Positions 36,032 through 45,686 of a DNA stretch of 64,000 nucleotides are shown here, piece after piece. This stretch comes from Pseudonocardiaceae bacterium (lineage in GTDB: Bacteria; Actinomycetota; Actinomycetes; Mycobacteriales; Pseudonocardiaceae): positions 27,827 through 91,826 of the forward strand of contig WHTH01000008.1 of NCBI GenBank assembly GCA_009377865.1, given 5' to 3'. The stretch's first letter is position 1; every line of letters begins with the position of its first letter. The notes under the pieces are model-generated. The model ran no database searches. It saw nothing but the letters and a program-made list of their open reading frames with translations, and was not told the DNA's origin. The translations under genes and the position numbers were made by a program.

Positions 36032-36313
36032 ATGAAACGCCGTCCGGCGCTGACAGCCGCTGTCGAGGTGCTGCTGGCCGCCGCACTGTCCGCCATCGCC
36101 GTCCGGTGGTGGTACCGCGGCATGATCGTCAGCGAGGTCACCGGCGGTGAGCTGTACCGGGTGGACGGACGCTGGTGGGCCTTGGCGGTCGTCGCGGCGA
36201 CGGTGGCCGGACTGCTGCTGATCGACGCCGTCCACCGGCTGGTGCTCGCGTTTCGGCCCGCTGCTTGCGAGCCCGACGGGCTCGACCTCGGGGCGCCGGG
36301 GCCGAGCCCATGA
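36032..36313 (+). CDS. Small two-helix membrane protein of unknown function
   Basis: 93 residues with two hydrophobic segments (about 8-27 and 48-70) separated by an aromatic, basic loop ([15 protein letters not shown]). No family recognised. ATG 36032 lies 28 bases after the previous stop, so probably cotranscribed; no ribosome site is obvious. Confidence 0.6.
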   Translation: MKRRPALTAAVEVLLAAALSAIAVRWWYRGMIVSEVTGGELYRVDGRWWALAVVAATVAGLLLIDAVHRLVLAFRPAACEPDGLDLGAPGPSP

Positions 36314-36341
36314 TCAGCGTGGGCTCGGGGAGACTGGGACC

Positions 36342-37646
36342 GTGAGCCCCACGAGCGAGTCGCAGCAGTTGTTCGAGCGCGCCTGTGCGGTGATCCCGGG
36401 CGGGGTGAACTCCCCGGTGCGGGCATTCAGTGCGGTCGGCGGTACACCCCGGTTCATGGTCCGCGCCGCGGGACCGAACCTGGCCGACGCCGACGGTAAC
36501 CGCTACGTCGACCTGGTGTCCTCCTGGGGACCGATGATCCTCGGGCACGCACATCCCGCGGTCGTCGAGGCGGTGCGTGCAACCGCCCTCGACGGGCTCT
36601 CGTTCGGGACCCCGGTTCGCGGCGAGATCGAGCTGGCCGCCGAGATCGTGCGACGGGTGGAGCCGGTCGAGCAGGTCCGCTTGGTGAACTCCGGGACCGA
36701 GGCCACCATGAGCGCGATCCGGGTGGCGCGGGGGGCCACCGGGCGGTCGGTCGTCGTGAAGTTCGCCGGGCACTACCACGGCCACGTCGACGCGCTGCTG
36801 GCCAGCGCAGGCTCGGGGGTGGCCACCTTCGGGCTGCCGGCCAGCGCCGGTGTCACCGCCGCGCAGGCCGAGGACACCATCGTGGTGCCCTACAACGACC
36901 TCGATGCGCTGCGCGCCGTCTTCGCCGAGCGCGGCGGCGAGATCGCCTGCGTCATCGCCGAGGCCGCCGCGGGCAACATGGGAGTCGTGGCGCCCGACGC
37001 GGGGTTCAACCGGGCGATGCGGTCACTGTGCCACGAGCACGGCGCACTGCTGGTGCTCGACGAGGTGATGACCGGCTTCCGGGTATCGGCCGCGGGCTGG
37101 TACGGCCGCGACGGCGTGGCCGCCGATCTCTACACCTTCGGCAAGGTGATGTCCGGCGGGTTGCCCGCCGCGGCGTTCGGCGGCTCGGCCGAGCTGATGA
37201 GCCAGCTGGCGCCCGCGGGCCCCGTCTACCAGGCCGGCACGCTGGCCGGTAACCCGGTCGCCGTCGCGGCCGGGCTGGCCACGCTGCAGGCCGCCACCCC
37301 CGACGTCTACGCGGCGCTGGACCGCAACGCCGAGCGGCTGACCGGGCTGCTGCGCGACGCGCTGACGGCCCACGGCGTGCCGCACGTCGTGTCGACCGCG
37401 GGCAACATGCTCTCGGTGTTCTTCACCGAGGCGCCGGTGCGCGACTACGCCGGCGTCGCGGCCACCCAGACCTGGCGTTACCCCGCCTTCTTCCACGCAC
37501 TGCTGCAACGCGGTGTGTACCCGCCGCCCAGTGCGTTCGAGGGCTGGTTCGTGTCCGCCGCGCTCGATGACGCGGCCTTCGAGCAGATCGCCGCCGCGCT
37601 GCCGCACGCCGCGCGGGCCGCCGCCGAGGCAGCGCAGCCGCAATGA
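36342..37646 (+). CDS. hemL: Glutamate-1-semialdehyde 2,1-aminomutase
   Basis: 434 residues. A PLP enzyme that converts glutamate-1-semialdehyde to 5-aminolevulinate, the second step of the C5 pathway begun by Hem[12 protein letters not shown] at the N terminus, the cofactor lysine in [17 protein letters not shown] (K268), [14 protein letters not shown] and [13 protein letters not shown] are family hallmarks. GTG 36342 has GGGGAG upstream. It overlaps the next gene by four bases (ATGA), a tight operon with a phosphatase and the cytochrome c genes. Confidence 0.96.
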   Translation: MSPTSESQQLFERACAVIPGGVNSPVRAFSAVGGTPRFMVRAAGPNLADADGNRYVDLVSSWGPMILGHAHPAVVEAVRATALDGLSFGTPVRGEIELAAEIVRRVEPVEQVRLVNSGTEATMSAIRVARGATGRSVVVKFAGHYHGHVDALLASAGSGVATFGLPASAGVTAAQAEDTIVVPYNDLDALRAVFAERGGEIACVIAEAAAGNMGVVAPDAGFNRAMRSLCHEHGALLVLDEVMTGFRVSAAGWYGRDGVAADLYTFGKVMSGGLPAAAFGGSAELMSQLAPAGPVYQAGTLAGNPVAVAAGLATLQAATPDVYAALDRNAERLTGLLRDALTAHGVPHVVSTAGNMLSVFFTEAPVRDYAGVAATQTWRYPAFFHALLQRGVYPPPSAFEGWFVSAALDDAAFEQIAAALPHAARAAAEAAQPQ

Positions 37647-38272
37647 TCCGGACGGTTGTCCACCTGCTGCGCCACGGTGAGGTGCACAACCCCGAGGGCG
37701 TCATCTACGGGCGGTTGCCCGGCTACCGCCTCTCCGATATCGGGCAGCGGCAGGGAGATCTGGTCGCAGCGCACCTCGCCGGCCGCGACATCGTGCACGT
37801 CGCCGCCTCCCCGATGCAGCGCGCGCAGCAGACCGCGGCACCGATCGCCGCACGCCTCGGGCTCGACGTCGCGGCCGACGACGGGCTCATCGAGGCGAGC
37901 AACCGGTTCGAGGGCCTGCAGGTCTCGGTGGGGGACGGCCTGCTGCACAAACCGCGGTACTGGCCGTTGCTGCTCAACCCGTTCCGGCCGTCCTGGGGCG
38001 AGCCCTACGCGGAGGTCGCGCAGCGGATGCTCGCCGCTGCGCACCGCGCCCGCGAGCGGGCCGCCGGGCACGAGGCGGTCTGCGTGTCGCACCAGCTGCC
38101 GATCTACACGCTGCGCCGCCGCGTCGAGCGCAAGCGGCTGTGGCACGACCCGCGCCGCAGGCAGTGCTCACTGGCCTCGCTGACCAGCCTGATCTTCGAT
38201 GGCGATACCGTCGCGGACGTGAGCTACACCGAACCCGCAGAGTTGTCCGACCCGCGGCAGGCCGGCGCATGA
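37643..38272 (+). CDS. Histidine phosphatase family protein (Rv0525 type)
   Basis: 209 residues of the phosphoglycerate-mutase-like superfamily. Catalytic [12 protein letters not shown] (H11) and the second histidine in [12 protein letters not shown] are intact. The family at this locus is of unknown substrate; it is not glycolytic mutase, because the GpmA-specific loops are missing. Coupled to hemL and to the thioredoxin-like gene by four-base overlaps, the order found in mycobacteria (Rv0524-Rv0526). Confidence 0.87.
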   Translation: MIRTVVHLLRHGEVHNPEGVIYGRLPGYRLSDIGQRQGDLVAAHLAGRDIVHVAASPMQRAQQTAAPIAARLGLDVAADDGLIEASNRFEGLQVSVGDGLLHKPRYWPLLLNPFRPSWGEPYAEVAQRMLAAAHRARERAAGHEAVCVSHQLPIYTLRRRVERKRLWHDPRRRQCSLASLTSLIFDGDTVADVSYTEPAELSDPRQAGA

Positions 38273-38844
38273 AGCGCGTGGCCGGGCTGCTGGCAGCCCT
38301 GCTGGTGCTCGCCGGCTGCTCGACGGGCACCGATGCGGTGGCGCGCGGCGGCACCTTCGAATTCGTCACGCCCGGCGGCAAGACCGAGATCTTCTACGAT
38401 CCGCCGGCCGAGCGCGGCACCGTCGGACAGCTGTCCGGTCCCGCTGTGCGCGACCGGTCGCGGACCGTCTCCCTTGCCCAGTTCCGCGGCCAGGTGGTGG
38501 TGCTCAACGTCTGGGGCTCGTGGTGCGGGCCGTGCCGCGCTGAGGCCGGCGACCTGCAACAGGTGGCCGAACAGACCGCCGGCGACGCGACGGTGCTCGG
38601 CATCGACGTCCGGGACCGCCGCAGCGCCGCCGCCGACTTCATGCGCAACTACGGCCTGACCTACCCGTCGATCTTCGACCCGCCGGGCCGCACGCTGTTC
38701 GCACTGCGCGATGTGCCCCGTTCGATCGTGCCGCTGACCGTCGTGCTCGACCGGCAGCATCGGGTGGCCGCCGTGTTCCTGCGCGAGATCACAGCCGAGG
38801 ACCTGCTCCCCGTGGTGTCCCGGCTCGCCGCCGAGCCCCGCTGA
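38269..38844 (+). CDS. TlpA/ResA-like thioredoxin lipoprotein (cytochrome c maturation)
   Basis: 191 residues. A short signal peptide ends in a lipobox LAGC (C17), so it is tethered outside the membrane. The thioredoxin fold has the redox motif WCGPC (C86, C89) and the cis-proline near SIVPLTVVLD. It likely reduces the haem-binding CxxCH cysteines of apocytochrome c using electrons passed by CcdA. ATG 38269 overlaps the phosphatase stop. It would normally be followed by ccdA; here 1.8 kb of antisense, decayed sequence intervenes. Confidence 0.9.
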   Translation: MKRVAGLLAALLVLAGCSTGTDAVARGGTFEFVTPGGKTEIFYDPPAERGTVGQLSGPAVRDRSRTVSLAQFRGQVVVLNVWGSWCGPCRAEAGDLQQVAEQTAGDATVLGIDVRDRRSAAADFMRNYGLTYPSIFDPPGRTLFALRDVPRSIVPLTVVLDRQHRVAAVFLREITAEDLLPVVSRLAAEPR

Positions 38845-38847
38845 CGG

Positions 38848-40549
38848 TCAGGCGGCGAACAGCAGCGCCAGCCCGCCGATCGTGTACAGCGCCATCAATC
38901 CCATCAGTGGCAGCTGGCCGACGACGGCCTGGGTCAGCGGGAAGAGCGCGACGGCGCGGTCGTGGGCGCTGACGAGGCGAGAACGTGTCCCGCGACGACG
39001 GCGACGACCTGGACGAGCGCGATGGTCGTGACGGTGACCAGGCCGTAGTCGACGGCGGCGCCGGCCGCGCCCAGCAGGTTCGCGCCGGTACCGAGCGGGT
39101 CGGAGAGCAGGATCACGGCCCGTTGGCCCTCGAACAGCAGCAGCGAGAAGTAGTGGGCGACGACGTAGCCTACGATGATCGGGATGACGCTGTGCGCGAG
39201 CAGCCCGGGAACCGGTCGCCGGTCCTGCTGACCGATCTGGCCTGCGAGCAGGGTGGCGCCGACGAAGCTGACTGCCACGACGGCGATGACCACCAGCAGC
39301 CCGACGGTCGACGTCAGCGACTCCGAGATGTCCAGGCCTTGGGCGAGCTGCGTCCAGGTCGGGGAGCCGGAGACGCTGTCGAAGAACGTTGAGCCCAGCA
39401 ACACCGCGATCAGGGCCACGATGCCCGGGGCGGGACCGAACGTCGCGGCCCCGCTGAGCGGGTTGCGCACGACGAGACGACCGTCGTCGCGACGACCGAA
39501 CGGTGACAGCGTGCCGACCATCGTCGAGTAGACCTCGAAGCCGTCCCCGGTGGCGAACCAGCGGTGACCGAAGATCAGCGCGGCGGTCAGGTGCACCGTG
39601 GCGTAGGCAGCGAGATAGACCAGCAGCACGGTGGCCGAGCTGCTGCCGGGCGGCCAGCTCCAGCCACACGAAGCTCAGCAGCGACAGCGCGGCAGGCCAG
39701 TAGCCGAGCCGGCGAGGCAGCGGGCGCAGGCCCCGGTCAGCCGGTACCCGGGCGATCGCGGCGAGCAGGGCATGGATCGTGCGCAGCGGGTTGAGCAGCC
39801 GCCATACCGGGCCGAACAGCAGCGACAGCGGAACGAGCCCCACCCAGAACAGCACGTAGACCGCGTAGGGAGCCCCACTGCAACCCGCGGCCGTCGACGG
39901 CGCGCTGGACCGGCCACGGCAGCGCCCGCCCGGCCGCGCCGCCGCGCAGTCGGGAAGTTCGCCACAGCAGGCCGAGGCCGAGGAAGGAGACCAGCAGCGC
40001 CAGCGCGACGCCGTAGCTCACCACGAGCAACCCGCGATCGAGCACCGCCGGCCCGGCGAACGGGAGCTGCGAACTCCACAGCCCGGTGATGTCCGGGCCG
40101 GCCAGCAGCACCAGCGTGATCGCCATCATGGGCAGCCTGGCCGGCGCCAACTCGGATCGGCGCAGCGTGCTGACCACCGTGATGATGGCGACCAGCAGCA
40201 GGAACCGCCCGAGCACGGCGATGACCACCCAGCCCGACAGCGGTCCGTTCGGCTGGGGGGTCGCTCCGGTGCCGAGCATGCTCAGGCCATAGGCCACGAC
40301 CCCCGCCACGGTAGCCCAGCACCACGACCTCACTGGCGCTCTGGTTCGAGACGCGAACGAACTGTCCACCGAGGCCCACGCTCAGGTCGACACCTGATGC
40401 TTCCGGGCGGATCTCGGTGATCACGGATCGGGAGTTCGTCGGCGACGCGCCTCCCGCGATGTGCGCGGCGGCAGGTGCCGGCCGACCAGCGCAAGCAGCA
40501 TCACCGTTATCGTGATCACGAATACCGACCGCCGTGCGCCGCGCCTCAC
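38848..40549 (-). pseudogene. Decayed polytopic membrane protein gene(s), at least five frame changes
   Basis: The 5' end is intact: GTG 40549 with a perfect AAGGAG five bases upstream, beginning [21 protein letters not shown] (a signal sequence). The reading then shifts frame at about 40475 (continuing [11 protein letters not shown] ... VITEIRPE ... EVVVLGYRG), again in a G5 run near 40325 (VVAYGLSMLG ... VSYGVALALLVSFLGLGLLWR), near 39870 (LFWVGLVPLSLLFGPVWRLLNPLR), near 39650 (MLLVYLAAYATVHLTAALIFGHRW ... SVIPIIVGYVVAHYFSLLLFEG), and near 38970 (PLTQAVVGQLPLMGLMALY) to a stop at 38848. The pieces resemble one large actinobacterial multi-helix membrane protein, possibly fused with or preceded by a secreted-domain gene. 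No functional protein is expected. It converges with tlpA with three bases between stops. Confidence 0.75.
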
Positions 40550-40620
40550 CTGGACTCCTTCCGGCCGCCCATGCGGGTCCCGCCTCGAAGACCCTACGAG
40601 ATCGCGATCCGGTCCGCGCA

Positions 40621-40626
40621 TACCCT
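40621..40626 (+). promoter_or_regulatory. -10 (TACCCT) for leaderless ccdA
   Basis: TACCCT lies seven bases before GTG 40634. It would restart transcription of the cytochrome c genes downstream of the antisense pseudogene. Confidence 0.45.
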
Positions 40627-40633
40627 CGTGGCT

Positions 40634-41476
40634 GTGGGTCTGACCGAGTTCGCCATCTCCGGGCCGCCGCTGTTGGCCACCGCGGTGGCGCTGCTGGCCG
40701 GTGTGGTGAGCTTCGCGTCGCCCTGCGTGGTCCCGCTGGTCCCGGGCTACCTCGCCTACCTGGCAGGGTTGGTCGGTGCCGAGGTGCCGCGGACGGTGCC
40801 CGCTGCGGCCGGTGCCGGGGCGCGCGCCCCGAGTGCACCCGCCACGTCCACGTCGCCAAGCACCACGGACCGGTGGCGGGTTGCCGGCGCGGCGGCGCTG
40901 TTCGTGGCCGGCTTCACCGCGGTCTTCACCACCACGTTGCTCGGCTCGGTGGCGGTGACCAAGGCCCTGGTGCTCAACGAGCTGCTGCTGCAGCGCCTCG
41001 GTGGCGTCGTGATGATCGCGATGGGTCTGGTCTTCGCCGGCCTGGTGCCCGCGCTGCAACGTGACCTGCGGCCGCACCGGCTGCAGCAGCGGCTGCAGCA
41101 GCGGCTGCCGACCGCGGGATTGGCCGGCGCCCCGCTGCTCGGTGGGGTGTTCGGCCTGGGATGGACGCCGTGCCTGGGGCCGACACTGGCCGGCGTCGTG
41201 GCGCTGACCGTGGGCACTCCGGGCGAGACGGTGGTGCGCGGCACGGTGCTGGTGCTGGCCTACTGTGCCGGCCTCGGGATCCCGTTCGTGCTGCTCGCGC
41301 TCGGTGCCGGGCACGCGGTAGGGGCGCTGGGGTGGCTGCGGCGCCACGTCCGCGGCATCCAGCTGGCCGGCGCGTCGATGCTGATCCTGGTGGGCGCCGC
41401 GCTGGTCACCGGGCTGTGGGCGGAACTCATCGCGGTGCTGCGCGGGCCGATCTCGGGCTTCGAGACACCACTGTGA
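40634..41476 (+). CDS. ccdA: Cytochrome c biogenesis protein CcdA
   Basis: 280 residues, six predicted membrane helices. It moves electrons from cytoplasmic thioredoxin across the membrane to the TlpA/ResA lipoprotein. The two redox cysteines are in [22 protein letters not shown] (C31) and [14 protein letters not shown] (C180). A loop of about 35 Ala/Pro/Ser-rich residues after helix 1, and a Leu/Gln/Arg repeat ([10 protein letters not shown]) before helix 4, are unusual additions. GTG 40634 is chosen for the leaderless -10; GTG 40628 and ATG 40571 are in frame. Overlaps the resB start. Confidence 0.93.
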   Translation: MGLTEFAISGPPLLATAVALLAGVVSFASPCVVPLVPGYLAYLAGLVGAEVPRTVPAAAGAGARAPSAPATSTSPSTTDRWRVAGAAALFVAGFTAVFTTTLLGSVAVTKALVLNELLLQRLGGVVMIAMGLVFAGLVPALQRDLRPHRLQQRLQQRLPTAGLAGAPLLGGVFGLGWTPCLGPTLAGVVALTVGTPGETVVRGTVLVLAYCAGLGIPFVLLALGAGHAVGALGWLRRHVRGIQLAGASMLILVGAALVTGLWAELIAVLRGPISGFETPL

Positions 41477-43080
41477 TGGGACGGCTGCAACCCGGCGTCG
41501 CGTTCCTGCGCAACACCTGGCGTGGCCTGACCAGCATGCGCACCGCGCTGGTGCTGCTGTTCCTGCTGGCGCTGGGCGCGCTACCCGGGGCGCTGCTGCC
41601 GCAGTACTCGCTCAACCCCGAGCAGGTCGATCAGTACTACGCCGACCACCGCTGGCTGGCGCCGGTGCTCGACCGCCTCGGCTTTTTCGAGGTCTTCGCC
41701 AGCCCCTGGTTCGCCGCCATCTACCTGCTGCTGTTCATCTCGCTGGTGGGGTGCCTGGTGCCTCGTAGCGGGGAGTACGTCCGGCAGCTGCGGGCCGTCC
41801 CGGTCGCCACGCCCCGCAACCTCGCCCGGCTGCCGCACCATCGCCGCGCGACCGTCGAGGCCACCGCGGCGGAGTCGATCGAGGCCGCGCGGCGCCGGCT
41901 GCGGGGGTGGCGGATCCGCGAGCGCACCGAGCCGACCGGTGCGGTGACGCTGTCGGCCGAGCGCGGGTATGCCCGTGAGGCGGGGAACCTGGTGTTCCAC
42001 TTCGCGGTGCTCGGCCTGCTGGTCTCGTTCGCGGTCGGCACGCTGTTCGGCTACGAGGGGCAGACGATCGTGAAGGCGGACGGGTCGCAGTTCTGCAACT
42101 CCGGGCCGTACGCCTACGACTCGTTCACCCCCGGGACGATGGTGGACGGCACCGGGCTCGCGCCGTTCTGTACCCGGATCAACGACTTCGAGCCGACCTA
42201 CCTGCCCAGCGGGCAGCCGCAGCAGTTCCGCGCCGACATCGACTACCAGGACGCCGACGGCCTCGCTTCGGGGCAGTGGCAGCCCTACCAGCTCGCCGTC
42301 AACGAGCCGCTGCGACTCGACAGTGCCCGGCTCTATCTGCTCGGCCACGGCTATGCACCGGAGTTCACCGTCACCTTCCCCGGTGGGCAGCAGCGCACCG
42401 GCGCGATCCAGTGGCGCCCGGTGGACTTGGCGACGCAGCTGTCGGAGGGCGCCACCAAGTTCGATCCCCCCGGTGTCACCGACCCGGCGCAGCTGCGTGA
42501 GCGGCAGCTGGCGATCACCGGGCTGTTCGCACCGACCGCCGCGCTGCGCGGCGAGCTGCTCTCGTCGTCGTTCCCGCAACCGCTCGACCCCGCCGTCGCC
42601 GTCGACGTGCTCAAGGGCGACCTGGGCAACAACTCCGGACGCGGTCAGTCGATCTTCGGGATCGACGAGTCGATGGTGGAGCAGGGACGGCTCGAGCGCG
42701 TCGCGCGGGAGAACCTGCGCCCCGGTGAGTCGCTGCGCCTCGACGACGGCACGGTGGTGCGGTTCGACGGCGTGACGCGGTGGGTGTCGCTGCAGGTCTC
42801 GCACGACCCCGCGCAACTGTGGGTGCTCACCTTCGCGCTGCTCGTGCTCGGCGGGCTCGGGCTGTCGCTGACGATCAAGCGTCGCCGGTTCTGGGTCCGC
42901 GCCACCCCGGCCGGGTCGCACGATCCGGACGGACGTACCGTGATCGAGCTGGGCGGATTGGCGCGCACCGAGGCCGCCGGGTACGGCGAGGAGTTCGAGC
43001 GGATCGCCGACGGCCTGCTCGCATCCGGGGCCGCCGCCCCACTGGCCGCAGTGGGTACCTCACGGAAGGACGGTGACTGA
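41476..43080 (+). CDS. resB: Cytochrome c biogenesis protein ResB (Ccs1)
   Basis: 534 residues. Four membrane helices: three near the N terminus (about 20-38, 70-92, 165-185) and one near the C terminus (about 440-462). A large extracytoplasmic domain lies between helix 3 and the last helix. With CcsA it forms the System II haem lyase that attaches haem to apocytochrome c outside the membrane. Signature segments are RTALVLLFLLALGALPGALLPQ and GFFEVFASPWFAAIYLLLFISLVGCL. ATG 41476 shares its A with the ccdA stop; GTG 41473 is one codon earlier. The stop overlaps the ccsA start by one base. Confidence 0.92.
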   Translation: MGRLQPGVAFLRNTWRGLTSMRTALVLLFLLALGALPGALLPQYSLNPEQVDQYYADHRWLAPVLDRLGFFEVFASPWFAAIYLLLFISLVGCLVPRSGEYVRQLRAVPVATPRNLARLPHHRRATVEATAAESIEAARRRLRGWRIRERTEPTGAVTLSAERGYAREAGNLVFHFAVLGLLVSFAVGTLFGYEGQTIVKADGSQFCNSGPYAYDSFTPGTMVDGTGLAPFCTRINDFEPTYLPSGQPQQFRADIDYQDADGLASGQWQPYQLAVNEPLRLDSARLYLLGHGYAPEFTVTFPGGQQRTGAIQWRPVDLATQLSEGATKFDPPGVTDPAQLRERQLAITGLFAPTAALRGELLSSSFPQPLDPAVAVDVLKGDLGNNSGRGQSIFGIDESMVEQGRLERVARENLRPGESLRLDDGTVVRFDGVTRWVSLQVSHDPAQLWVLTFALLVLGGLGLSLTIKRRRFWVRATPAGSHDPDGRTVIELGGLARTEAAGYGEEFERIADGLLASGAAAPLAAVGTSRKDGD

Positions 43081-44042
43081 TGCCGGTCGATCCCGTGCTG
43101 GCGTTCTACGGCGACTGCGCGTTCTACACCGCGCTGGTGCTATACCTGGTCGCGATGGTGCTGCAGACGGTCGAGTATGCGGCACAGCGCAGTGCCGAGC
43201 CGGTCGGTGCCAGGGCCGGTGATGGTGGTGGCGTGGTAACTCTGACGTGGCCGCCTGGCGAGAGCGCGCCGCGCAGCCGTGCGGCGCGGGCCGGTCGGGT
43301 CGCGGTGTCGCTGACCGTGCTGGGCGCTGCCGTGCACGGGGTCTCGCTGCTGCTGCGCGGGCTGGCTGCCGGGCGCGTGCCGTGGGGCAACATGTACGAG
43401 TTCACCTCGGCGGTCTGCTTCGTCGCGGTGGTGGCCTGGCTCGTCGTGCTGGTCCGGCAGCGTGACATTGCGCCCGCGCTGCGCGAGCTCGGCGGCTTCG
43501 TGCTGCTGCCGGTGGTGATCCTGCTCACGCTGGCAGGCACGGTGCTCTACGCCGAGGCGGCGCCGCTGGTCCCGGCGCTGAACTCGTACTGGATCGCCAT
43601 CCACGTCTCTGCCGCGAGCATCGCGTCGGGCATGCTGCTGGTCGCCGGGGTCGCCAGCGCGCTCTATCTGGTCCGGATCCGCTTCGAGGCACGGCAGGCC
43701 GGGGGCTCGCGGTTCGCCGGCCGGTTGCCCGGATCGGCATTGCTCGACCGGCTCGCCTACCGCACCACCGTTGTCGCGTTCCCGATCTGGACCTTCATGG
43801 TGATCACCGGGGCGGTCTGGGCCGAGGCCGCGTGGGGGCGCTACTGGGGTTGGGACCCCAAGGAGACGGTCGCGCTGGTGGTCTGGGTCGTCTACGCCTG
43901 CTACCTGCATGCCAGGGCGACCGCGGGGTGGCGGGGCGCCCGGTCGGCCTGGATCAACGTGCTCGGTTTCGCGGCGCTGTTGTTCAACCTGTTCTTCATC
44001 AACATCGTGGTCGCCGGCCTGCACTCCTACGCCGGTCTCTAG
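43080..44042 (+). CDS. ccsA: Cytochrome c biogenesis protein CcsA (CcsB-type haem handling protein)
   Basis: 320 residues, about eight membrane helices. The tryptophan-rich haem-handling motif WGWDPKE (256-262) and the preceding WAEAAWGRYWGW define the family. Partner of ResB in the System II synthetase. The N-terminal part has a basic low-complexity loop between helices 1 and 2. Followed by a strong hairpin, so it ends the cytochrome c transcription unit. Confidence 0.94.
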   Translation: MPVDPVLAFYGDCAFYTALVLYLVAMVLQTVEYAAQRSAEPVGARAGDGGGVVTLTWPPGESAPRSRAARAGRVAVSLTVLGAAVHGVSLLLRGLAAGRVPWGNMYEFTSAVCFVAVVAWLVVLVRQRDIAPALRELGGFVLLPVVILLTLAGTVLYAEAAPLVPALNSYWIAIHVSAASIASGMLLVAGVASALYLVRIRFEARQAGGSRFAGRLPGSALLDRLAYRTTVVAFPIWTFMVITGAVWAEAAWGRYWGWDPKETVALVVWVVYACYLHARATAGWRGARSAWINVLGFAALLFNLFFINIVVAGLHSYAGL

Positions 44043-44075
44043 CGGCTCTGTCGCCCGTATATGCCGCCGCTGAGT

Positions 44076-44105
44076 TGGCGAATCGAGCCGTGACTCGATT
44101 CGCCA
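44076..44105 (+). terminator. Terminator hairpin after ccsA
   Basis: Perfect 12-base inverted repeat TGGCGAATCGAG with a six-base loop, extended by GAGT/ACTC with one bulge, 33 bases after the ccsA stop. No U tract. Confidence 0.8.
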
Positions 44106-44211
44106 CTCACGACCTATGCACCGCCCGGGATCGCCGCACAGCGACACGGCGACTACCGTCGCTGTGGACGGGGTCGTATCGACGTGCGCAGATGTGGGAG
44201 GGAAGCATCCG

Positions 44212-45351
44212 GTGACCGGACGCCACGAGCAGCCCCAGGGACCGGTGCCGGGCGGTCCGTACGGTCCGGATCCTGGCGGTCCGTCGGGGCCGCAAGCCAT
44301 CAACAGTGGCCCGTCAGTCGACCGGCAGGGCCCGCCACCCGGGTACCACTCGCGGGGGCCCGGGGGCGCCGCGCCGGGGCAGCCGCCGGGTGGTCAGCAG
44401 CAAGCCCAGCCGCCCGGGCATGATCTGTCCTTGGCAGAGCTGTTGCGCGAGGTCGCGCGCCCGCCCCAGTCCGGCTGGCGGCGGGCGGTCTATGTGGCGA
44501 GTGGCCGCACGGTCAACCCCGGCGAGAGCCCGGCGGACGTCGAGCGCCGTGAGCTGATCGCCCGGGTCAACCAGCCACTGCACGGCTGCTACAAGATCGC
44601 GATGCTGAGCCTCAAGGGTGGGGTGGGCAAGACGACCACCACGACGACCCTGGGGTCGACGTTCGCATCGCTACGGGGTGACCGCGTGATCGCCGTCGAC
44701 GCGAACCCCGACCGTGGCACGCTGTCGCAGAAGATCCCGCTGGAGACGACCGCGACGGTGCGGCACCTGCTCCGCGACGCGGACCACATCCGCAGGTACT
44801 CTGATATCCGGTCCTACACGTCGCAGGGCCCGAGCCGGCTGGAGATTCTCGCCAGCGAACAGGATCCGGCGGTGTCCGAGGCATTCAGCGAGGAGGACTA
44901 CCGCCGCACCGTGGACCTGCTCGAGCACTTCTACAACATCGTGCTCACCGACTGCGGTACCGGCCTGATGCACTCCGCCATGAAGGGTGTGCTCGACGTC
45001 GCGGACTCGCTGGTGATCGTGTCGTCGGCCTCGATCGACGGCGCGCGCTCGGCGTCGGCGACGCTGGACTGGCTCGACGCGCACGGCTACCGTGAACTGG
45101 TCGGCAGGTCGGTCGCTGTGATCAATTCAGTGCGGCCGAAGGCGGGAAAGGTGGACCTGGAGCGGGTCAGCGCGCACTTCGCCGCCCGCTGCCGGGCCGT
45201 CTGCCGGATCCCCTTCGATGAGCACCTCGAGGAGGGCGCGGAGATCGACCTCGACCGGCTCGCCGCCCCGGCCCGGCTGGCCGCACTGGAACTCGGGGCG
45301 ACAGTGGCCGATGACTTTCCGCATGCCGTCAGCCGGGTAGGGCCTCGCTGA
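44212..45351 (+). CDS. MinD/ParA-family ATPase with proline-rich N terminus (Rv0530 type)
   Basis: 379 residues. The first about 75 are Pro/Gly/Gln-rich. The ATPase begins near residue 125 with a deviant Walker A, LKGGVGKTTTTTTLG (lysines at 135 and 140), then VDANPDRGTLS, and the switch region VLTDCGTGLMHSAM. The architecture resembles EspI/Rv3876-type ATPases of type VII secretion loci and polar positioning ATPases. No secretion genes are adjacent, so its cargo is unknown. GTG 44212 has a GGGAGGGA site eight bases upstream. Its stop and the stop of the convergent small membrane gene are directly adjacent. Confidence 0.85.
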   Translation: MTGRHEQPQGPVPGGPYGPDPGGPSGPQAINSGPSVDRQGPPPGYHSRGPGGAAPGQPPGGQQQAQPPGHDLSLAELLREVARPPQSGWRRAVYVASGRTVNPGESPADVERRELIARVNQPLHGCYKIAMLSLKGGVGKTTTTTTLGSTFASLRGDRVIAVDANPDRGTLSQKIPLETTATVRHLLRDADHIRRYSDIRSYTSQGPSRLEILASEQDPAVSEAFSEEDYRRTVDLLEHFYNIVLTDCGTGLMHSAMKGVLDVADSLVIVSSASIDGARSASATLDWLDAHGYRELVGRSVAVINSVRPKAGKVDLERVSAHFAARCRAVCRIPFDEHLEEGAEIDLDRLAAPARLAALELGATVADDFPHAVSRVGPR

Positions 45352-45528
45352 TCAGGCGCTGCCGTTGGAATCCGGCCGTTGCCGCCGACCGAGTTCGCGC
45401 AGGAAGTCGGGGTCGTCGTCGGGTGCGAGTGCGCGCTCGTCCGGACCGGCTCCGCGCTCGGGCCCGAACGCCTTCCAGAGCAGCAGGACCATGGTCACCG
45501 CGCCGATTATTGCCAGCACGTACAGCAC
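45352..45528 (-). CDS. Small single-helix membrane protein
   Basis: 58 residues: a membrane helix at about 2-24 (LYVLAIIGAVTMVLLLW) and a charged cytoplasmic tail (PERGAGPDERALAPDDDPDFLREL). GTG 45528 has AAGGAGG eight bases upstream, which overrides longer readings of the frame. The tail pattern DDDPDFLREL recurs in short actinobacterial membrane proteins, but no function is known. Confidence 0.7.
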   Translation of the reverse strand: MLYVLAIIGAVTMVLLLWKAFGPERGAGPDERALAPDDDPDFLRELGRRQRPDSNGSA

Positions 45529-45623
45529 AGCGATCACCTCCTTGGCTGAATCCAGCCTAACCCAGCGAGCGCAATCGCACGAACGCGGCCGATGAGCCCG
45601 GTGGAGGCGGCGCGCGACGCACC

Positions 45624-45686
45624 CCCGTTGCGCAAACGCGGTGTTCGCGCAATGCCGTTGCGTCAACGCCGCGTTGGCGCAACGGG
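45624..45686 (-). terminator. Inverted repeat with TTGCGCAA-type units over the bldC stop
   Basis: CCCGTTGCGCAAACGCGG (45624-45641) pairs with 45669-45686 with one mismatch. Between them are two more units of the same kind (GTTCGCGCAATGC, GTTGCGTCAACGC), so four short self-palindromic units lie in a row over the last codons and stop of bldC. Probably terminates bldC transcription. Confidence 0.55.

Noticed and set aside
38140..38268. Longer N terminus for the TlpA-like lipoprotein
   Set aside because: It would overlap the phosphatase gene by 130 bases and destroy the lipoprotein signal; ATG 38269 gives a proper lipobox and a four-base overlap.
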